64,000 nucleotides of DNA from Welwitschia mirabilis (GCA_051453625.1 JBOZIK010000001.1:157042524-157106523); one strand, 5' to 3'; positions 22,639 through 35,560 are shown, counted from the first letter of the stretch. Numbers and translations: made by a program. The notes: generated by a model not told the origin, from the sequence alone.

Positions 22639-23520
22639 TGATAAGGCTAGAATTTAACTAAAAATACTATAAAATAGTTAACTATTTTTAACAAAATGCT
22701 TAAAAAGAAACTATTATTTTAACAAAATGTTGGAAAAGCATACAATTAAATTACACATCTACACACAAACTTTGATCATAAATAATTTTTATATGGAGAT
22801 TACTTTTCTTTCTTCTAAAGACTTTTCTTATTTGATCAGGCCACATACTTTATTACAAATAACTATTCTTAGAAAAAAGGTTTTTTGATAGTAACTCTAC
22901 TTATAAATAACAATTTATAGGATATGAGGAAATAAAAGAACTAAAACAAAGAAATGTAACTAGGTTTTCTACACCAATTACTCTTAACTAATATACTACA
23001 TTAATATTAACTCTAGATAACATCAATATTAAGAACAACGAAAAATAACATGCAACTTAATTATACACTTCAGCAACACAAGATTATTTTCAAAATAACA
23101 CAGCTTGTATTACTTATCAAGAAAATACAGTGATTAGCTTCCTCTTATGTTTTCACAATAGGTGTTGGAGCTTAGTAAGTCACTTTACAATTTTTCCACT
23201 ATGATCTCTTTACCTGAGACATGCTTTCTAGCTCTTCTCCAAGACTCTAAAAAGATTCCTTTCCCTCCTCCAATATGCCTATTTACAGGTGTGGTGGTAG
23301 AGAGTTTGCTATTCATTCTTTTGCACCACATATCCAATTGTTACAACCACTTTTTATTTTTATTGCATAATTCAACCTAACTGACCTACATCACAAAGTT
23401 AGCTTATAATAATTCATAATATATTATAATAATGTCACAATATATTACTTACATTTTAACATATTCTTCATTAATTAGGTAAGAACACAGCATAAATGTA
23501 CATCCATCTCTGGGTCATTA
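22639..23520 (-). repeat. 5' LTR of element 2
   Basis: Partner of 10,241-11,111. It runs from TGATAAGGCTAGAATTTAAC to GGGTCATTA, with the well-conserved block CATATTCTTCATTAATT and the ATAATATATTATAATAATGTCA block in both copies. It is followed at once by GTACT, the right target duplication. Confidence 0.85.
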
Positions 23521-23525
23521 GTACT
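23521..23525. repeat. Target-site duplication GTACT (right)
   Basis: Matches 10,236-10,240 exactly and fixes the outer end of element 2. Confidence 0.8.
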
Positions 23526-25100
23526 TAATGGTGGTAAAACAAAAAGTAGAAAGGGATTCCTAAAAAGATTAATTTAGTCAAGAATCAAGTTCAGACATAG
23601 CTACAAATGGTGGAAGAATAGAAATAATAAGAGAAATGTGGAATAAGCGAAGGAAAGTAAGAGAATAGACGTGATAAGAAAATAGAATAACACATGCAAT
23701 TACTAGTATAAAACAAAAGTACATGCATATGGCAGAAAACACTATTGTGCATGCAGAAGGTTAAAATATTTGAATCACATGCAATTGACACATGCAACAG
23801 ATCCATTTAGATGCAAAATATCAGTAGCCTATCATCTTCAAATAACAACATGCAAGAGAAACTAAAAAATCCTTCAAGTAATGTTGAAGAACCTAATAAC
23901 CTAAGTAAAAAGTAGCCTTTAACTATGAATTTTGAATTTCTAAAGGATATATATGTTAAAAGTATGGATACTTTTAATAAAATCTATGCTATTGGTTATT
24001 TTAATAGCAAGAATCAATCAATGCAAGCTCTTAATGCCTAGATTAAAAAACCAGGATTTCGATAAATATTCATGTCACACTCATTTAAAACATAACTAGA
24101 GGATCCTTGCTATTCACCTTTGAAACAAAGGAAATGGCTAATTAGTAAATAAAAAAACTTATTTGGAATGCTTATGACATCTATCTTGTCCTTAAATCTT
24201 AGATAGATAATTTTGACTTTGAAAAAAAAAAGCCAAAGTACTCTTCCAATTTGGATAGATTCCAAGAACTCCCATTGCATTTTTCTACTCATGTTCACAT
24301 TATAACATCATAACTCAGTTAGGTTATTAATATGGAATCTCACATTAGTGTTTAGAGTCATCCAACTAGAAGATTTTGTATAGTTTTAAACTTGCTTAAA
24401 CTTCTCCTAGAATGCCTTAGATTTACAATTAACTAAAATATGTATGCACAAAAAATTGTTAACTTTACCTATCATATGCTATTATTATAAATAATCCAAT
24501 CATATTCAAACTCATTGCTCTAAAATTTTAGCCCAATTAGAAGAGAAGAAGATATTAGCTAACAATGTTTCTAATGAACTTAAGAACAAAGAGATCAAAT
24601 CATCTTTGTTGTAGATAATCACATGAAACCAAAGAATTTTGGTTCTCATTCACAATAGGTTGATGAATCATAAGACTATTCTTCGTCATAATAAGATGAG
24701 GAAATATAAGACCATGTACAAATGAATTCTAACAAATCCATAAGTAAAATAAGCAATCCCATCTATTAAGTAGTTACAGGTTAGATTACTAGTAAAAAGA
24801 TTATGATTTTGTTACAAATGAGAAAGAACCTTTTACATGTGGAAGATGAAAATAAGGTACAATAAGAAATAATGCTACCAAATCCCTTTAATTTAAAAGA
24901 TCGAGTAAATCTACTATAAATAGTTTGTAGTTTTTAAACTCATTCAAATGGCTAAAGATTAAGAAAACACATCCTCAAAACCTTTCATCATGAATTTCAT
25001 CTAAAGGCATGTGAGACATCTCTCAAACCCCCTAAAAAAAACAATAGAAAGAAGAGTTTGAGAGTATGTCTTAACCATAAAAAAAAAATTAATATAGTCT
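23526..25100. other. AT-rich DNA upstream of the first LINE
   Basis: No domain was recognised. Open stretches at 23,591-23,806 and 24,110-24,298 on the minus strand look like chance. The right part may be the decayed first frame or 5' UTR of the LINE that follows. Confidence 0.5.
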
Positions 25101-28100
25101 TTTTAAAAGAGGTTAAAATATAATATTTTAATTTAGATGCTTTACGTCATAATCTCTTCATTGGTGGGTGATTCAAATTTACATCTCATGTAATCCAAAA
25201 GGAGGAAGTGACTGTCATTCTTCATAGATACTGGACTCATAACATCATAGATTCTAATATGGATCATAATGGCCATTGTGTTTGAGTTTTAATTAATTAT
25301 TTAAATCATGTCTTTGATATCTTATGCATTTATGCTTTTTGTTAAAGTAATGAGTGCACTCATTTTTGGTAATGCCTCATTCAATCTTTACTAGAGGCTA
25401 TTTGGATGTAGTTGGAAACTTCAATATAACTAAAAATACCTTTAACAAATAAGGAGGTAGAGTTAGGTATTTACATCATGTGGAATTATCAACTTGGATT
25501 CATTTTAAAAATAACTTCAATCTTTAAGATGTTAATCATAATTACAAGAGTTCTAATAGTTTAGGATCGTTTACTTAAAATAATGCTTATACAAGGAGTA
25601 CCTACATTCCTTATTGCCTTGATTAGGCCTATTTATCCTATAATAATTTAGTTTACTCTGCTCTAAAGAAGTTATTGCTAGTTAGTTTAAATTTTACTCA
25701 AGTGTTATCTAATTATTTTCTAGTTTCATGGTGTATTCATAATCATAACAACTTAGAGCCTCCTTTGGGTCTCTTTATTTTAAATACATCCTTTCTTCAT
25801 AGTGATTCCTTATGTCATTTAATCCTTCCATTATGAAAATTGTTGCCAAGACCTCTTAGGAACACTAGTTGGATTAATTGATTGAATGATGCCTCTCCTA
25901 GATTTTAACATCTAATCAAGCACTTCAGAAAGATTTATGCTAGAAACATCAATAATTGTAAGATGAAACTCATAATATCCCAGCCTATCAATTCAAAATT
26001 GATGTAGAAAATGATATGAATTTAGAATTTTCCTAATTGTTTTCTTCCAAGTCCAAAATTTAGAAAATTGAGCATCATATCACTTGTGGAAAGTAATTTC
26101 GAGCTCGTCTTTAATGGCTTTGCATGGATGACTAGACTTCTTCTAAACTTTTTTATTTTTTCAAAGGTAACTCTTCTCCTCCTTAAATTGATATCATTTA
26201 ATCAGATAAGGGTCTATGTGATAGTTTAAAAGGAATTCTCTTTACATTTTACAATTACTATTTTGCCTCTTTAATAAAGGACCTATTGGTAAAAAGAGTT
26301 TGAATATCTGCCTTAAAGTTACTTTTCCCTTTAACAAATTTATCTTTTAAGAAGAGAAAACCTTGTCCAAATCTGAGTTCACTATTACACTATAATAATT
26401 AAAAGATGAAGAAGCTTCAATTCTTAATGATTTTCCTTCATAATTTTTTATACATTTCTAGAGACACATAAGTGCTGATACTTATCAAGTGTATCTCGAT
26501 GTTCTTCATACTACTTCTTTGGTGTAAACTTTAAATCTAGTATTTTCAAGTTTATTCTTATAGTTGGTGATGCTTCCATTATCAATAGGTAGATATATAT
26601 TGTATTGCTAAATGTTCTTTACAAAATCATTTCTAAAGCCATAACAAATAGATTAAAGAAGTTTCTCCCTAATGTTATCAGAAAAGAACGAATGGGATTT
26701 ATGCAAAATAAGTATATTTTAGATAATTTTATTATAGGTATAGAGTATATGAATTAGGCCTTTACTACTTCCTAGAAAGCCCTTCTACTAAAAATTGACT
26801 TTTCTAAAGCTTATGATTAGTTGGATTAAACCTATATCTTGTCCCTTATTAAGCATTATAATCTAGGGTGTGTATTTAAGAATATATCAAATTATTTCTA
26901 GAAGATGCAAGGTTCTATCTTTGTATCAATTGTAAGTTCTTTCCTCATATTAATTTGGATAGGTCTATTCAATAGGACTAGACTTTATCTTCCTATCATT
27001 GTATTATCATAGTGGATGATTTAGGAGTCATGCTTAATTTTAAGAATGNNNNNNNNNNNNNNNNNNNNNNNNNNNNNNNNNNNNNNNNNNNNNNNNNNNN
27101 NNNNNNNNNNNNNNNNNNNNNNNNNNNNNNNNNNNNNNNNNNNNNNNNTTTTAAGAATGACAATTCCATTCTTAGAGGAGTCTTGCTCCCTGATGATTCT
27201 AAAGTTCTCTATAGCCAATTTGCTAATGTTATTTTTTTCACTTTTTAAGGAGACTGTACAAAATCTCTAAGTTATTTTAAATATGATTACTATTCATTGT
27301 AAGGCCTCTCATTCCAAAATTAATTTTCATAAAACCTAAGCCATTAGAGATATTTTTCTATCATAGCCCAATTAGTGCAATAAATTTTCTTTCAAGTGGC
27401 TTATGCATATAGATAATTTTAATATTTTATGAATTCCCTTGGCTTTCAAGAACATGCCTAATTCTGTTTAGTAAAATTGGCTAATAAGATTCGAGTTAAA
27501 ATTCTTAAATCAACTTCCAAGCCTCTTTTTTAGTGGGTAGATTGGTGGTTACCAAACATATCTTAAGCATAGCTCTAATATACTAGATTTTCTTTATGAC
27601 TCCTTGTAAGATAACTATTGATTCTATTAAAAAGCTTCTTCAATGCTATCTTTGAAAACATATAGAAAATTATAAATCCGTTCATCATGTGGCATGGTAT
27701 ATTTATTTATAAATAAAATCATACAGTATTTTATCATATGACATGAGATATCTGTTTATTAGATAGAACTTCTAGAGAATTTGGTATCCTATCCATCACT
27801 AAGTAAGGGCATCTTTCAACTCCTAAATGGATTATTTGATTCCTTCAAGGAAATGAAGCCTAGAAAATTCTTCTTAAATATTATTTTTTGAAGTAAATAT
27901 TTTTTCCCTTCTCATTTTGGAATAACTGTCACTAGAGAATCATGACTAAGGGAATGCAAAGATGCAAGGATCTTATGTTTTCCAACAAATATGGGGATGT
28001 TGAACCAAACCTAAACCTCATCTCCCAGAGAAGCCTTAGGTGTCTTTTAAGTCAACTTGTACATTCACTTTTTGTGATGGTCCCCATCTTTTAAATTTGA

Positions 28101-28760
28101 TTCCTTGCCTATAGCTCATAAATTTAACTCTAAATATTAAAATCTAGCTTAAAAAGGACTTTTGCATGCTAATAAATTACTTGTTAGTAATCAAGGAGTT
28201 TCCTTGATTTGTTGCCAAGCCTCTAAGGCCAAATGGCATTTTTGAATAAGAGATCTTACCTTCCTTAGATATGTGGAAACTATCTTAAGAAAACATAACT
28301 AGCTTAATTGTAATAACTCTTAGACAGTAAAGGTTTTTGACTAAATTGATAAAAAAATGTGTCATTTTACCTTCTTAAAGGGTTACATTTTTTTTGAAGA
28401 ATGGTTGCAATCTATAGAGTTAGAAGAACAAGAAATGGAATATAGATTGATCAAATGATAAATGAAAGATCTTGTTTGTGAAATTGTGAAAATCTAAAGT
28501 CTAACCAAAATATAACTTCTTCTTTTGGTTTCTATCACATAAAGTCTTATCAATTGACACACAAAATTGGCTTAAAGGAACTTATACCTTATAGTGTCTC
28601 ATGTGCAACATCAATGACTTCAATCAGCTTATTTTTTGGGAATTTCATCCAACTAGGAAACTTTGGTCTTGATTTTACAACATGTTTGAAATCACCCTTT
28701 TCTTTCCCTTCTCTCTTATTTAAGAGGATACTCTCAAAAAAAAGATTAATAATGGATGAC
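25100..28760 (+). pseudogene. LINE 1: decayed plant L1-type non-LTR retrotransposon
   Basis: Read through many stops on the plus strand, the endonuclease part shows DNNGR-like DHNGHCV and YLDVVGNFNIT (25,250-25,430, the VLGGDFN block). Reverse transcriptase follows with LLNVLYKIISKAITNRLKKF (26,605), QNKYILDNFI, KIDFSKAYD (26,795), a decayed FADD box in YSQFANVIFF (27,210-27,240) and SKINFHKT (27,320). A zf-RVT-like end is readable at 28,500-28,690 (FWFLSHKVLSIDTQNWLKGT). Order and spacing fit the second ORF of plant L1 elements, which copy by target-primed reverse transcription. A gap interrupts it at 27,049-27,148. No poly-A tail was found. Confidence 0.75.
27049..27148. other. Assembly gap with an 11-bp repeat on both sides
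   Basis: TTTTAAGAATG ends at 27,048 and starts again at 27,149. The two contig ends therefore probably overlap and no real sequence may be missing. Confidence 0.85.
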
Positions 28761-29225
28761 AGATTTTTCCTACAGAGAGTATGCTTTTTCTTTGAAAGTG
28801 ATGTTTTGAGCCCTCTTTATAAGGTTACTAATACATCCATTTTACTTAAGAAGATAAAATTTTAATTATTTCTTTCATGAAGCTATAATACAAGGCTATC
28901 ATGGGAGTTTCAAGGAATCCTTTTTTTAATATTCTATACTCAAGTGTTCAGTAGCCTGTACTTAGCTTTCTTTATAAGTTTTATTTTATTATGCTATTAT
29001 CATAGTGAAATTAGCATATTTTGTTCTCTTTGGGCTCTATGAAAGTGTGATATCTTCCTTCAAGACTTGTATTAGATATCTTAGTAACACTCCTCATGAA
29101 TGTTGCACAAAGAAATTTCCTAATTTGTTAGATTCTTATCCTTTATGGCTCTTATGCTTCTTTTGAATAAGTAACCATCATAAAGTGGGATTACTTATAG
29201 ATATTTTTTTGGGCTTTGTTAAAGT
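28761..29225. other. DNA between LINE 1 and element 3
   Basis: Plus-strand coding texture continues weakly, so this may be the decayed 3' end of LINE 1, into which element 3 inserted. No clear domain. Confidence 0.4.
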
Positions 29226-29230
29226 GTCTT
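29226..29230. repeat. Target-site duplication GTCTT (left)
   Basis: GTCTT directly precedes the left LTR of element 3 and recurs at 43,501-43,505 right after the other LTR. Confidence 0.8.
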
Positions 29231-30469
29231 TATCGTGGTGTGTATTTATGCAATGTTATGTTCTTAGTCAAATCCTAGCAATCACAAATATATGCATAGA
29301 CATAACATACTAATATAAATAAGAGTGGATTCGAGTATCGTAATTCCATTGAAGGCATAGACGAGAAGAAAGATAATTAATTTCAAATGAAATACTTGTA
29401 CACTTTCTAAGTAGAACAAAATAACAATGCAAAGTAAACAATGTAAATAAATACACTTATACAAATGAGATACAAAACTAATCTAAATACAACATTAATT
29501 CAATTATCAAATTAACCTGTCATGAAGATCAGCCTTATATAATCTAGATCAATCAAGGAAAGTCGTCATCTAACCAAAACCAACTTAAGCTATCAAGTGC
29601 ATCGAACAGAATATGAAAATAATGCAAAATTAATCTAGGAAATGAAATGCAAAGCACCTAAACTATTAGTATTGATCTTAACAAAGATTTCCCTCATAAT
29701 CTATATCATAGATGAAGCTATCACAAAATCATAAGCAATGTAAAAATTAAGTGATATGCATATAAAAAAGGATTTGAGTGGAAAAAAACAAATTTTTTAT
29801 TATATTCAAACCAACATCCGTGTGATAAAGCAGCAATACCTCAATGAAGACACAACCCAACATTAAAAAAGACATCTCTCTATAACTACAAGAATGGATC
29901 TCCTACCCTTCAATCGTTTGTTATGAGAATTTTCACTGCCAAAGAAGATATAGTCAAAATCGACTATAAAGGAGGTATTTATTACAAACAAAAACTCTAA
30001 AAACAGTAAATACTAACAAATGCAATAAATCCTAATGGGTGAGCAAGAAGGTGCATAACACATGGGGATAAAACATTATATTTAGATGTTATCCTACTAG
30101 TCATCCAAACATCATAGGAGTGATGCCACATCATATAAGATCTATATCAGCTGCTAGATTAGTTTATTAAGTGCCCTAGTCATCCTAAGTTCTTTTGTCA
30201 TTTGTATGGTCATCTAGATGATAAGGCTAATAATGTACTTTGTAAAGATGTTTCTTATATCAGATCAACCTCTTTGATTATAGGACTTCTATCTTAGATA
30301 ACAAGTATTGCAATTTGCCTTAAATGTTGTCAAATATGATGAAGATTACATGTTTTTATGATTTTTGCCTTAGCTCTCAATTATTATTGAAACTCAACAT
30401 AAACCTATCTAATGTCCTACAAAACTACTCAAAATACCCTATTAAATACATATAATTGATAGCGCAACA
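29231..30469 (-). repeat. 3' LTR of element 3
   Basis: Aligns over its full length with 42,248-43,500. Both begin TATCGTGGT on the plus strand, share GAAGGCATAGAC near the left and AAACTACTCAAAATACCCTA near the right, and end AGCGCAACA. In element orientation the LTR begins TGTTGCGCTA. Many scattered substitutions separate the copies, so insertion is old. Confidence 0.88.
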
Positions 30470-30471
30470 TA

Positions 30472-30482
30472 GCCCCCTACTT
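30472..30482 (-). other. Polypurine tract of element 3
   Basis: The minus strand reads AAGTAGGGGGC two bases before the 3' LTR start (TGTTGCGC), the normal plus-strand priming site. Confidence 0.65.
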
Positions 30483-31009
30483 AGCCTTGTTAGTCCTTTC
30501 ATAAAATCAAGTGAATGATTATAATTGTGAGCCAAATAAACTAAAAATAAATCAATTAGGGAACTATAAAATAAATTTAAAAATAATCTTAGAAATCTCA
30601 AAATGTAGAATAGAAATGTTAAAAATATATAAATGAAGTTTCACCTATGTAGAGTAAGTGCCCGTACTGTTGTTTGGGCATGTCATCAGGACAATGGAGG
30701 GGATGATAGGCTCAAAAATTATTCTTGAAAATAGAATCTTGTGAAAAAAATTTCAGAAAGATAAACATTAAAATGTAATCATATTAACATCCCCCCACTT
30801 AAATGTACAACACATCATAAAATAATCGTATCTAACATAAAAAATCATCATCATGAAATGTCAAAAATATATAATTGATGTGCATAATATCTTAAAAATA
30901 GAAGCAAACATAAAAATAATACTCAGAAGATGATGTATCTATAATAATAGGACTTTTTAATATAATCCATAGAGGAAAGGTACATAGTACAATATAATAA
31001 ATCACTCCC

Positions 31010-32240
31010 CTCATCATGCCAAAATAAATTTCTAATGTGCAACAAACTCAGGTTTAGGTGGAGAAGATGAAGGATGCTCAAGTTCTTACATGGAAATGAT
31101 GAGCAAGGGCTATCATAATGAAATGAGTAGTCTTATCTTCCTGTGCTTTAACTACCTCTGGGATTTCCACTTTCACACAATGCTCAATGCGTAATATGTG
31201 ATGACATATGTTATTTAACTACTCGTTGATGTGCTAAACTTTACTCTCAATTGTGGATATCCTCTACTATAGCTGAATGAAGCCTTAGTCCATAGCCTCT
31301 TTAAGGCCCTATGTAGTGTCTACCATAAGCTTCTATATCTTCTCAATGGTTATCCCAACTGTAGATCTCTATACCTAAGGTTTTTCTACCTCTCCTGGAA
31401 TCTAAATACCCAGGTCCTATAAGTAATAAATTAAAGTCTATAAATGCGTAAGTCTCTACTCACCCATAGGCTCAAGTATACTAAAGCATCTAAATATAGC
31501 TGAGAGGAGGCATGGATATCCCAAAGTCTAAATGTGATGAGCCTCAACCATGGCATTGAATCTCCTCCAAATGAATGTTGGTAAGTCCTTCTACTCCCTT
31601 TGACTAGATACTGCCAACATTTGCAAATAAGCCACCATGGCATAATTATCATGGAAGGAAGAACTGATGTTATGGATTAACCCTCTATGAAGAATCTGAT
31701 AGGTAGTCAATAAATGTATCATCAAAACTCCCCACCTATCACTAATAATATCATCTAGAATATATAACACTACATCATAAGCATGACACTCCTCTATACC
31801 ACCAACTAAGTGAATGTATGTGCTCTCAATACCACCTAAGTCAGTAACTGTAGTGATATAACTCAAGAGAATAGATTTTGGATGGCCATGAATTATAGCT
31901 ATAATAATTTCAACTAAGCAGTCACGAGTATTAAATCACCTCTCAATGTGTATGGTGTCACAGAACTCTTTGGTCTTTAAGGAAAAATATGTACCACATG
32001 CATATAAAATCCACTTGAGCTAAAGATCTAATAATCTTTAATCCACCTCTAGCTCTATCCAACTTATAAGATCACTAAAGTTCCTCTCAACTTGGATAGA
32101 ATTTGTTTGAATGGAATGGGATTAATCCTGATGAGGTGGAGGATGAATTGGCTTTACACGCTCAATCTCAGGTGGTACTAATGGAATCCCCTCTTGCTCT
32201 AATACCTTAGCCTAAACCTATCTAGTTCATCATATGCATG
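31010..32240 (-). pseudogene. Extra frame after integrase in element 3, about 400 codons with stops
   Basis: One minus-strand frame reads almost unbroken protein-like sequence apart from stops. It has RNFSDLISWIELEVD and LKWILYACGTYFSLKTKEF in the N-terminal part, an open core at 31,866-31,591 (TDLGGIESTYIHLVGGIEE, DDIISDRWGVLMIHLLTTY), then FIWRRFNAMVEAHHI and a polar C-terminal half with coiled-coil character (DQGFIQL, RISTIESKV, HINEQLNNICHHILRIEH). Nearly every stop sits where a single C-to-T or G-to-A change would make it from Gln, Arg or Trp. Position (sense, between integrase and the 3' LTR) is that of the extra or envelope-like frame of Athila/Tat elements, but no signal peptide or membrane segment is visible. 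Its function is unknown. Confidence 0.6.
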
Positions 32241-34030
32241 GCCTAATCAATCATAAATGTAAAGCACACATGTGAGATCAATTGGAAATACCTAAAATGT
32301 GTGTCATGTATATTTGTAAACGATCCTATACATCATTTTTTTATGTGTAAAAAACATGAAAATATGTCATGCCTCTCCCTAGAGAATTAATATGTTCTGT
32401 ATTACCTAATCATGTGAAGAAAAAGTGTGAAACACAAGAAAAATCAAAATGTATAAAATAGGTGGGCCCCATAGAAGGTTAAAAATAAAAGTGCTTAAAT
32501 CAAAAATCTAATCTAATATAAGTCTAGAGCTCATTGTACTAATTAATTTACCTATAAGGACCACTACAAATTCAAATATCTTATAAAATACTCAATGAAA
32601 ACCAGATCTATAAGTATCAAATCAAAGAGCACAAGAAAATGATCAATATACATGAAAACTATGTGAAGAAAGGATAAAAACAGAACAAAATAATCAAAAA
32701 TAATAAGAGAGATAAAGGCATATCTCATTTTTACAAATTCGCTTAATTCTCTTAATCTAGGGCACTAAATTCATGGGTAAAAGATCCAAGACATTGATGG
32801 ATTCTGGCATGATGATCATCTCTCAAAAGAACAGATGTAAACAATGCAAGAATGAAGAAAAATGGTGGAAAAGAAGATTAGGACATGGTTTTATCATAGT
32901 TTCATCTAGGTCGCATCCTCTGGATGGTAGCCCTAGGACAATTATTAAAAAAATCTCATTTATCACTCACCTTATTGTCTAGATGACTAGGTGGATGATG
33001 AAATTTTCAAAAGTTTTTAAAAAAATTAAAATGTCAATCAAACAAGTTAGGCTCAGATATTAGTGTAAAGGTATTAGAATTAATCAAAAAATTTGAAAGA
33101 TAGGAAATGGTAAAGAACCATGACAAATAATGATAAGGAATAAGAAAAACTCTAAAGAATCAAAAGATAAGACGATGAAAATGCACTAGAAAGAATGAAG
33201 TTTGATTAAAAAAACTAAACAATTATGCCTGAACTAAAATAAAAATCTATAGAACTCTAGAAAATTTAAAGGAACATCCTAAAAATCGTAAAGATCATCA
33301 TCTAAGCACAAGAGAATATCATTTAGTAAAAATGCTAAAAGAAAGTTAAATTTTATTGATAAAATAACATGAGTAAAAATTAAAATAACAATAAGGAAGC
33401 TACTAAATGATAAGGTCCTAAAAATAATGATGAAAAAGTATGGAAATAACTTTAAAATAATAAACCAAATAACCAAAGAAAAATAGAACAAAAAAAGACA
33501 ACTAGAAACATAAAGAAGATAGTGTACCTACTGTAAATTCTAATCTAGCAAACCATCTTAGAAAACATCATAAAGCCACCTAAGTAAAGATACATGATAA
33601 AATGTACTAACTCTATAAAGTTTCACTCAAAAAGGTAGTGATTATGATGACACCAAAGATTAAGTACTTTAAACAATAAATGATAAGATCAAAAACTTTT
33701 CAGAAATAAATTCACTTGCTTATACCCAAAAAACACCCAAGTCCTAACAATTAAAATGATCATTTGGGAATCCTAAGAGTTTAGAAAACAAGAAATTCCT
33801 CTAATGATACCAAGAATATCACTGATCTCATAGCCCTAAAGTTTTATTACTAATTTTCATGATGAGGGGAGTGTAACCACAATCAAAGAAGGAAGGACTC
33901 ATGAATTATGGCCAACTAATTCCCTAGTGGAGTTCCCATGGCTACCAACACTGCTAAATATGCCTTTCAAAAAAATTTACCCTAGTGTCATAGGACATCA
34001 TGGTGACTATGTATTTTAGCACAAACCTAA

Positions 34031-34040
34031 NNNNNNNNNN
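34031..34040. other. Short gap (10 N)
   Basis: Ten unknown bases near the microsatellite. Confidence 0.99.
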
Positions 34041-34087
34041 ATCTTTGTTTCTTTTTTTTTTATCACAAAAATTATATATATTATTTT

Positions 34088-34091
<4 letters not shown>

Positions 34092-34152
<61 letters not shown>
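34092..34152. repeat. (TC)n microsatellite, about 60 bp
   Basis: A pure TC run at the integrase-proximal end of module copy C, the same place as the CT run at 1,655-1,696. Confidence 0.97.
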
Positions 34153-34155
<3 letters not shown>

Positions 34156-34449
34156 TGAATAATTCCCACATAACCACATACTCAAAAAGATGAAGATGAA
34201 GAAGTAAGATGAAACATAAAAAAGAAGACATCTAAATAACCAAAGACTTCAAACCATTGACAAACATAAGAACTAAGGCATCTTCCTTTAACATGAAGTA
34301 CATATACATGTAATGTCTTAGTGAATCTAATCTTTATCATTGTATAATGCCCAAGTATGGATACTAGTCATGGAAACCTTGTAAAGAAAACACATAAGTT
34401 AGGTTAAAGATGATTAGGTAACATCATTAGATCCACCAAAGGAATTGAC

Positions 34450-35560
34450 TAAGAGAAAATTCAGATAGTGGTAGGAAGGAAGTCCTGTTCTTTGAGGAAC
34501 ACCTCTAAGATAATTACTTCTATCATATTCAAGGTTGCAATACAAGGTTTTTCATATATTTTCAACCTTTGTCCAGTAACTTTCTTAATCTCTCTATTGT
34601 CTAAGTCAAAAATCTCATACTTTCTCTATAAGTTAAGAACCTAACCATTTAGAGGTCAAGTTATTATGTAAAAGATGTACTCTAGGATTATATAAAAAAA
34701 CAAGTTGACCAAGTTTGAACTTTTAATGAAGTAACTTTTTATCATGTTTGAACTTAGCTAGGGCTTTGTGAATGAGATGAAGATGTATGACACATGTACA
34801 TTTTTTATCTAAGTAGTTAAGTTGGGTTGATCTATTTTTAAGACTTTTATGAAGATCTAAAAGATTAAGCTGATGGGAAGAATGATAAGAGGTATAACAT
34901 ACATCAACTAGTAAAGTACAAACTTTTCTGTATATAAGTTCATAAGTTAACAAACCAAGAGAATTACACCAAGTAGTGTGGTAAGCCTGACAAACATCAT
35001 TAAGCTTAGAAGCCCAAGATTTCTTATTAATTGGGACAACTTTTTAAAGTATTTTCTTTATTTCTCTATTTACATTTTTAGCTTGACCATTGGTTTGACA
35101 ATGAGAAGTATAAGCTACTCTATGTTCAATTCTAATGGATAAAAGAAGTATCCTAAAAAGACGATTTATAAAATCAGTTCCTTGATCACTAATGGTAATT
35201 CTAAAAAAATGAAAACATTGAAAAATATGAGTTCTAATAAAATTACAAATAGTTCGGGAATCATTCATAAAAGTAGGAATAGCTTCAACCCATTTAGTAA
35301 AATAATTAATAGCCACTAAAATGTAATTCTTATCATTAAAAGATGGTTTAATAAGATCTATAAAATCAATTCTCAATAATCAAAAGGTTCACATTCAAGA
35401 ATAGGTTTGAGGGGCATATCATGAGAATGAATAAGGCTAGCATAACTTTGATAAATATTACACCTTCTAGCAAAATCAAAAGAGTCCTAAAAAAGACTAG
35501 ATTAATAAAAACTAGAGTGAAGGATTTTCATTACTATTTTCTATTCACTAAAATGACTTC
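34450..35560 (-). pseudogene. int: Integrase of element 3
   Basis: The longest open part (35,376-35,044, 110 codons) is a textbook gypsy integrase core: DFIDLIKPSFNDKNYILVAI, YFTKWVEAIPT, ISDQGTDFINRLF, and the CQTNGQAKNVNREIKKIL segment that corresponds to HPQTxGQAExSNREIKxIL. The catalytic Asp residues of the D,D-35-E triad are visible in DFID and SDQGTDF. The third position falls in GQAKN, where the family's Glu is replaced by Lys. A second open stretch (34,953-34,723) covers the C-terminal part (KFKHDKKLLH near the end). The A-P/H change in 'TSHCQTNGQ' also departs from HPQT. It is non-functional. Confidence 0.88.

Larger units (their letters stand above)
10241..23520 (-). mobile_element. 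Element 2: complete, decayed Ty3/gypsy retrotransposon (13.3 kb)
   Basis: Two LTRs in direct orientation (10,241-11,111 and 22,639-23,520) bound an internal region whose minus strand reads gag (about 22.4-21.5 kb), protease (20.8-20.4), reverse transcriptase and RNase H (20.06-18.88) and integrase (18.7-17.4) in the order typical of Ty3/gypsy. A matching 5-bp GTACT flanks both ends. The integrase has GGH, CRCQ-position and FDVW-x-IDF segments like those of Athila/Tat elements. About 6 kb follows integrase before the 3' LTR, far more than pol needs, and holds extra frames and repeats. All genes carry many stops, so the element is dead on its own. Confidence 0.9.
32390..34152 (-). repeat. Post-integrase module of element 3 (copy C) with GA microsatellite
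   Basis: Aligns with 1-1,696 along its length, and its core also with 16,857-17,060. On the element strand it begins with the microsatellite next to the integrase end and continues toward the extra frame. The 70-73-codon open stretches inside (for example 33,279-33,491) are not conserved as frames. Presence in three places suggests a constant part of this element family. Confidence 0.7.

Noticed and set aside
31010-32240. Retroviral-type envelope gene in element 3
   Set aside because: The position fits, but no signal peptide, cleavage site or membrane segment is visible.
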